Shown: piece by piece, positions 61,896-64,000 of the stretch
Numbering within the stretch: the first letter of the stretch is position 1
Layout: every line of letters begins with the position of its first letter
From: Pseudomonas sp. WJP1
GTDB lineage: Bacteria; Pseudomonadota; Gammaproteobacteria; Pseudomonadales; Pseudomonadaceae
Reading direction: 5' to 3'
Assembly (NCBI RefSeq): GCF_028471945.1
Contig: NZ_CP110128.1
Location: forward strand, 4,576,501 to 4,640,500
DNA length: 64,000 nucleotides
Translations under genes and position numbers: made by a program
Notes under the pieces: generated by a model
The model's input: the letters and a program-made list of their open reading frames with translations, nothing else
Database searches by the model: none
What the model was told of the DNA's origin: nothing

Positions 61896-63251
61896 ATGTC
61901 CAGCACCGTCTTCGATTCCGCCCTCTTTCGCGACATGTTCGGCACCGCCGAGATGCGCGGTGTGTTTTCCGACAAAGCCCTGATCGAACGCTACATCGAG
62001 GTGGAAGTGGCATTGGCCCGCGCCGAAGCGCGCTGTGGCGTAATCCCGAGCCAGGCCGCCGAACAGATCGCTGAACTTGCAACCTATGCCTCCCTCGACC
62101 TGTCGCTGATGCAGCACGAAACCGAAATCGTCGGTTACCCGATCCTGCCGTTGGTTGAACAACTGTCGAAAACCTGTGGCGAAGCCGGGCGCTATGTCCA
62201 TTGGGGTGCTACCACCCAGGACATCATGGACACCGCCGTCGTCCTGCAAGTGCGCGCGGCACTGCAACTGGTCGAGCGTGACATCCAGGCCGTACGTGGC
62301 TTGCTGGCCGATCTTGCCAAGCGCTATCGCGACACGCCGATGGCTGGCCGTACCCACCTGCAACATGCCCTGCCCATCACCTTCGGCTACAAATGTGCGG
62401 TGTGGTTGAGCATGTTCGACCGCCACGCCGAACGCCTGGTGGAGCTGCGTCCGCGGGTGGAAATCGGTCAGTTCGCCGGCGCCGCAGGCACACTGGCGTC
62501 ACTGGGTGACAAAGGCCTGGAAGTCCAGGAAGCGTTGATGGCCGAACTGGGCCTGGGCGTGCCGCAAGCCACGTGGCATGTCGCCCGTGACGGCCTGGCG
62601 GAAACCCTGAACTTCCTCGGACTGGTCACCGGCTCCCTGGGCAAAGTCGCCCTGGACGTCATGATGATGATGACCAGCGAGCTGGGCGAAGTGTACGAAC
62701 CGTTCGTCAAGGGACGGGGTGCCAGCAGTACCATGCCGCAGAAACGCAACCCGATTTCCTGTGAGTTGATGTACGCCGCAGCCAAAGGTGTGCGCCAGCA
62801 CGCGGGCCTGATGCTCGATGCAATGATTCAGGACTTCGAACGCTCGACCGGCCCTTGGCAAGCCGAATGGATCGCCATTCCTGAAGCGTTCGCCTTGAGC
62901 GCCGCCTCGCTCGGCCAAGCCAAATTCATGCTCGCAGGCCTGGAAGTACGCACCGAGCGCATGCGCAAGAACCTTGATATGACCCAGGGCCTGATCGTGG
63001 CTGAAGCGGTGATGATGGGCCTGGCACCGGCCCTGGGCCGTCAGGTTGCGCATGACGTGGTGTATGCCGCCTGCCGCCTGGCGAACGATGAAGGCACCAG
63101 CCTGCTCGATGCGTTGCTCGCTCAGGGTGAAGCCACGGCGCAACTGGATATCGAGGAACTCAAGCGCCTTACCGACCCGTCCAACTATCTGGGTCTTGCC
63201 CCGCAAATGGTGGATATCGCCCTGTCTCGCGAGGGCTCCGTCAAGCGCTAA
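61896..63251 (+). CDS. Fumarase/aspartase-superfamily lyase
   Basis: 451 residues. The superfamily signature is 'KGRGASSTMPQKRNPISCEL' (residues about 265-285), with the active-site loop Ser in SST. Earlier conserved pieces are 'VHWGATTQDIMDTAVVLQ' and 'RTHLQHALPITFGYKCAVWL'. Similarity is closest to 3-carboxy-cis,cis-muconate cycloisomerase, adenylosuccinate lyase and C-N lyases of aminopolycarboxylates. Adjacent to a C4-dicarboxylate transporter, a reaction that gives or uses fumarate is likely. AGGA precedes the ATG by seven bases. Confidence 0.85.
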   Translation: MSSTVFDSALFRDMFGTAEMRGVFSDKALIERYIEVEVALARAEARCGVIPSQAAEQIAELATYASLDLSLMQHETEIVGYPILPLVEQLSKTCGEAGRYVHWGATTQDIMDTAVVLQVRAALQLVERDIQAVRGLLADLAKRYRDTPMAGRTHLQHALPITFGYKCAVWLSMFDRHAERLVELRPRVEIGQFAGAAGTLASLGDKGLEVQEALMAELGLGVPQATWHVARDGLAETLNFLGLVTGSLGKVALDVMMMMTSELGEVYEPFVKGRGASSTMPQKRNPISCELMYAAAKGVRQHAGLMLDAMIQDFERSTGPWQAEWIAIPEAFALSAASLGQAKFMLAGLEVRTERMRKNLDMTQGLIVAEAVMMGLAPALGRQVAHDVVYAACRLANDEGTSLLDALLAQGEATAQLDIEELKRLTDPSNYLGLAPQMVDIALSREGSVKR

Positions 63252-63258
63252 TCCCACG

Positions 63259-63281
63259 GGGCTCGGCCATGGGTCGAGCCC
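63259..63281. other. Stem-loop between lyase and transporter genes
   Basis: GGGCTCG-gccatgggt-CGAGCCC in the 72-bp intergenic space. Without a T-run it may set relative expression by partial termination or mRNA processing. Confidence 0.4.
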
Positions 63282-63323
63282 TTCTGCACTTTGCTCGCCA
63301 ATAAAAACAACGAGATCGCAGAC

Positions 63324-64000
63324 ATGACCACTGTTAACAAAAAGCCGTTCTACAAAGACCTGACCTTTCAAGTCATCGCCGCCATGGTGCTGGGCATTGC
63401 CTTCGGCTTCCTGGCCCCGGAGTTGGCTGCCAAATTCAAGATTCTCGGCGATATCTTTCTCAAGCTGATCAAGACGGCCGTTGCACCCCTGGTGTTTTTC
63501 ACCGTAGTCCATGGCATCGCCTCGGCTGGCGACATCAAGCGGGTCGGCAAGGTCGGCTTGCGTGCACTGATCTATTTCGAGATCGTCTCGACCATTGCCC
63601 TGGCCATCGGCCTGCTGTGGGGCAACCTGCTGAACATCGGCTCGGGCATGCATGACGCACACCCCAGCAGCGCCACCGCCGCAGCCGCCAGTGCAGCCGT
63701 CGCCAAGGGCCACGCGCCGGCGTCGACCATGGATTTCATCTACGGGATTTTTCCGGACAACTTCGTCGGCGCCTTCGCCGGTGGCCAGTTGCTGCAAGTG
63801 CTGGTGATCTCGGTACTGTTCGGTTTTGCCTTGCTGGCCCTCAAGCCCGAGCGCCGCAGCGTGATCGAGGACGGCTTGAGCCGGGTCTCCGAATGCTTCT
63901 TCGAGTTCATCAACCTGATCATGAAGTTCGCCCCGCTTGGCGCCTTCGGCTCGGTGGCCTACGCCGTCGGCAGCAATGGCAGCGCCGTGCTGATGTCGCT
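63324..64000 (+). CDS. dctA: C4-dicarboxylate:cation symporter, DctA-like (partial, runs off window)
   Basis: The first 225 residues are visible. It opens 'MTTVNKKPFYKDLTFQVIAA' and 'LGDIFLKLIKTAVAPLVFFT', the DAACS/DctA family signature, then 'VVHGIASAGDIKRVGKVGLR'. The 3' end lies beyond position 64000. It imports succinate, fumarate, malate or aspartate with protons or Na+. It is co-directional with the lyase gene and probably in one operon controlled by the GntR regulator. Confidence 0.88.
   Translation, partial: MTTVNKKPFYKDLTFQVIAAMVLGIAFGFLAPELAAKFKILGDIFLKLIKTAVAPLVFFTVVHGIASAGDIKRVGKVGLRALIYFEIVSTIALAIGLLWGNLLNIGSGMHDAHPSSATAAAASAAVAKGHAPASTMDFIYGIFPDNFVGAFAGGQLLQVLVISVLFGFALLALKPERRSVIEDGLSRVSECFFEFINLIMKFAPLGAFGSVAYAVGSNGSAVLMS

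Overview
The window looks like chromosomal DNA of a fluorescent pseudomonad (Pseudomonas fluorescens group). Most genes are GC-rich. Small families common in that genus are present (DUF2388, DUF2789, DUF6124-type, MXKDX repeat protein). Many intergenic gaps hold REP doublets of the type 'GTAGGAGCNAGCCTGCTCGCGAT'. No prophage, insertion sequence, CRISPR array or plasmid function was seen. The only RNA gene recognised with confidence is a tRNA-Phe at 58.8 kb.

Layout. 0-7.3 kb: a drug/metabolite exporter, then a six-gene Mrp-type Na+/H+ antiporter operon (fused A-B, then C, D, E, F, G). Its D gene carries an in-frame TGA, and a sigma-54-like site lies just upstream of the operon. 7.3-17.3 kb: short conserved genes, an orphan betaine-type binding protein, a chemoreceptor, a DksA-like protein, a GST, and a membrane protein followed by a 24-residue membrane peptide. 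Two of three copies of a long composite repeat lie here. 17.5-23 kb: a two-component system, then an SRPBCC/SDR/aldo-keto reductase operon divergent from its LysR regulator. 23-24.5 kb: an AT-richer patch with a 75-aa orphan and a DUF6124-type gene behind a long palindrome-rich leader.

24.5-36 kb: an accessory catabolic region. It holds two LysR regulators, a DinB-fold protein, a 2-hydroxyglutarate-oxidase-like flavoprotein with an ACS-family MFS permease, an SDR, an iron alcohol dehydrogenase, a NIPSNAP protein, a cytosolic and an exported cyclase-family hydrolase, and an aldehyde dehydrogenase of the ketoglutarate-semialdehyde type. Together they could import a hydroxy acid or lactone/amide compound, open it and oxidise it. 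The substrate cannot be read from sequence. 36-45 kb: two GlxA/AraC regulators, an SDR, a methyltransferase-fold membrane protein, a HAD phosphatase, a receiver-only regulator, the MXKDX protein, a periplasmic molybdoenzyme with its cytochrome b partner, and an RlmI-like methyltransferase.

45-57 kb: a LuxR regulator divergent from a polyamine-type binding protein, a P1 (DmpA) peptidase, a GNAT, a large multicopper oxidase resembling manganese oxidases behind a good sigma-54 promoter, YceI, a phosphoribosyltransferase, the third long repeat and a MATE exporter. 57.2-59.7 kb is a decay zone around tRNA-Phe: a short orphan RHS-core protein with an AT-rich unknown tip, a broken alpha/beta hydrolase and a 5'-truncated MarR-GNAT gene. 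59.8-64 kb: an epoxide hydrolase, then a GntR/UTRA regulator divergent from a fumarase/aspartase-superfamily lyase and a dctA-type transporter that runs off the end. A 21-bp palindrome in the divergent gap is the probable operator.
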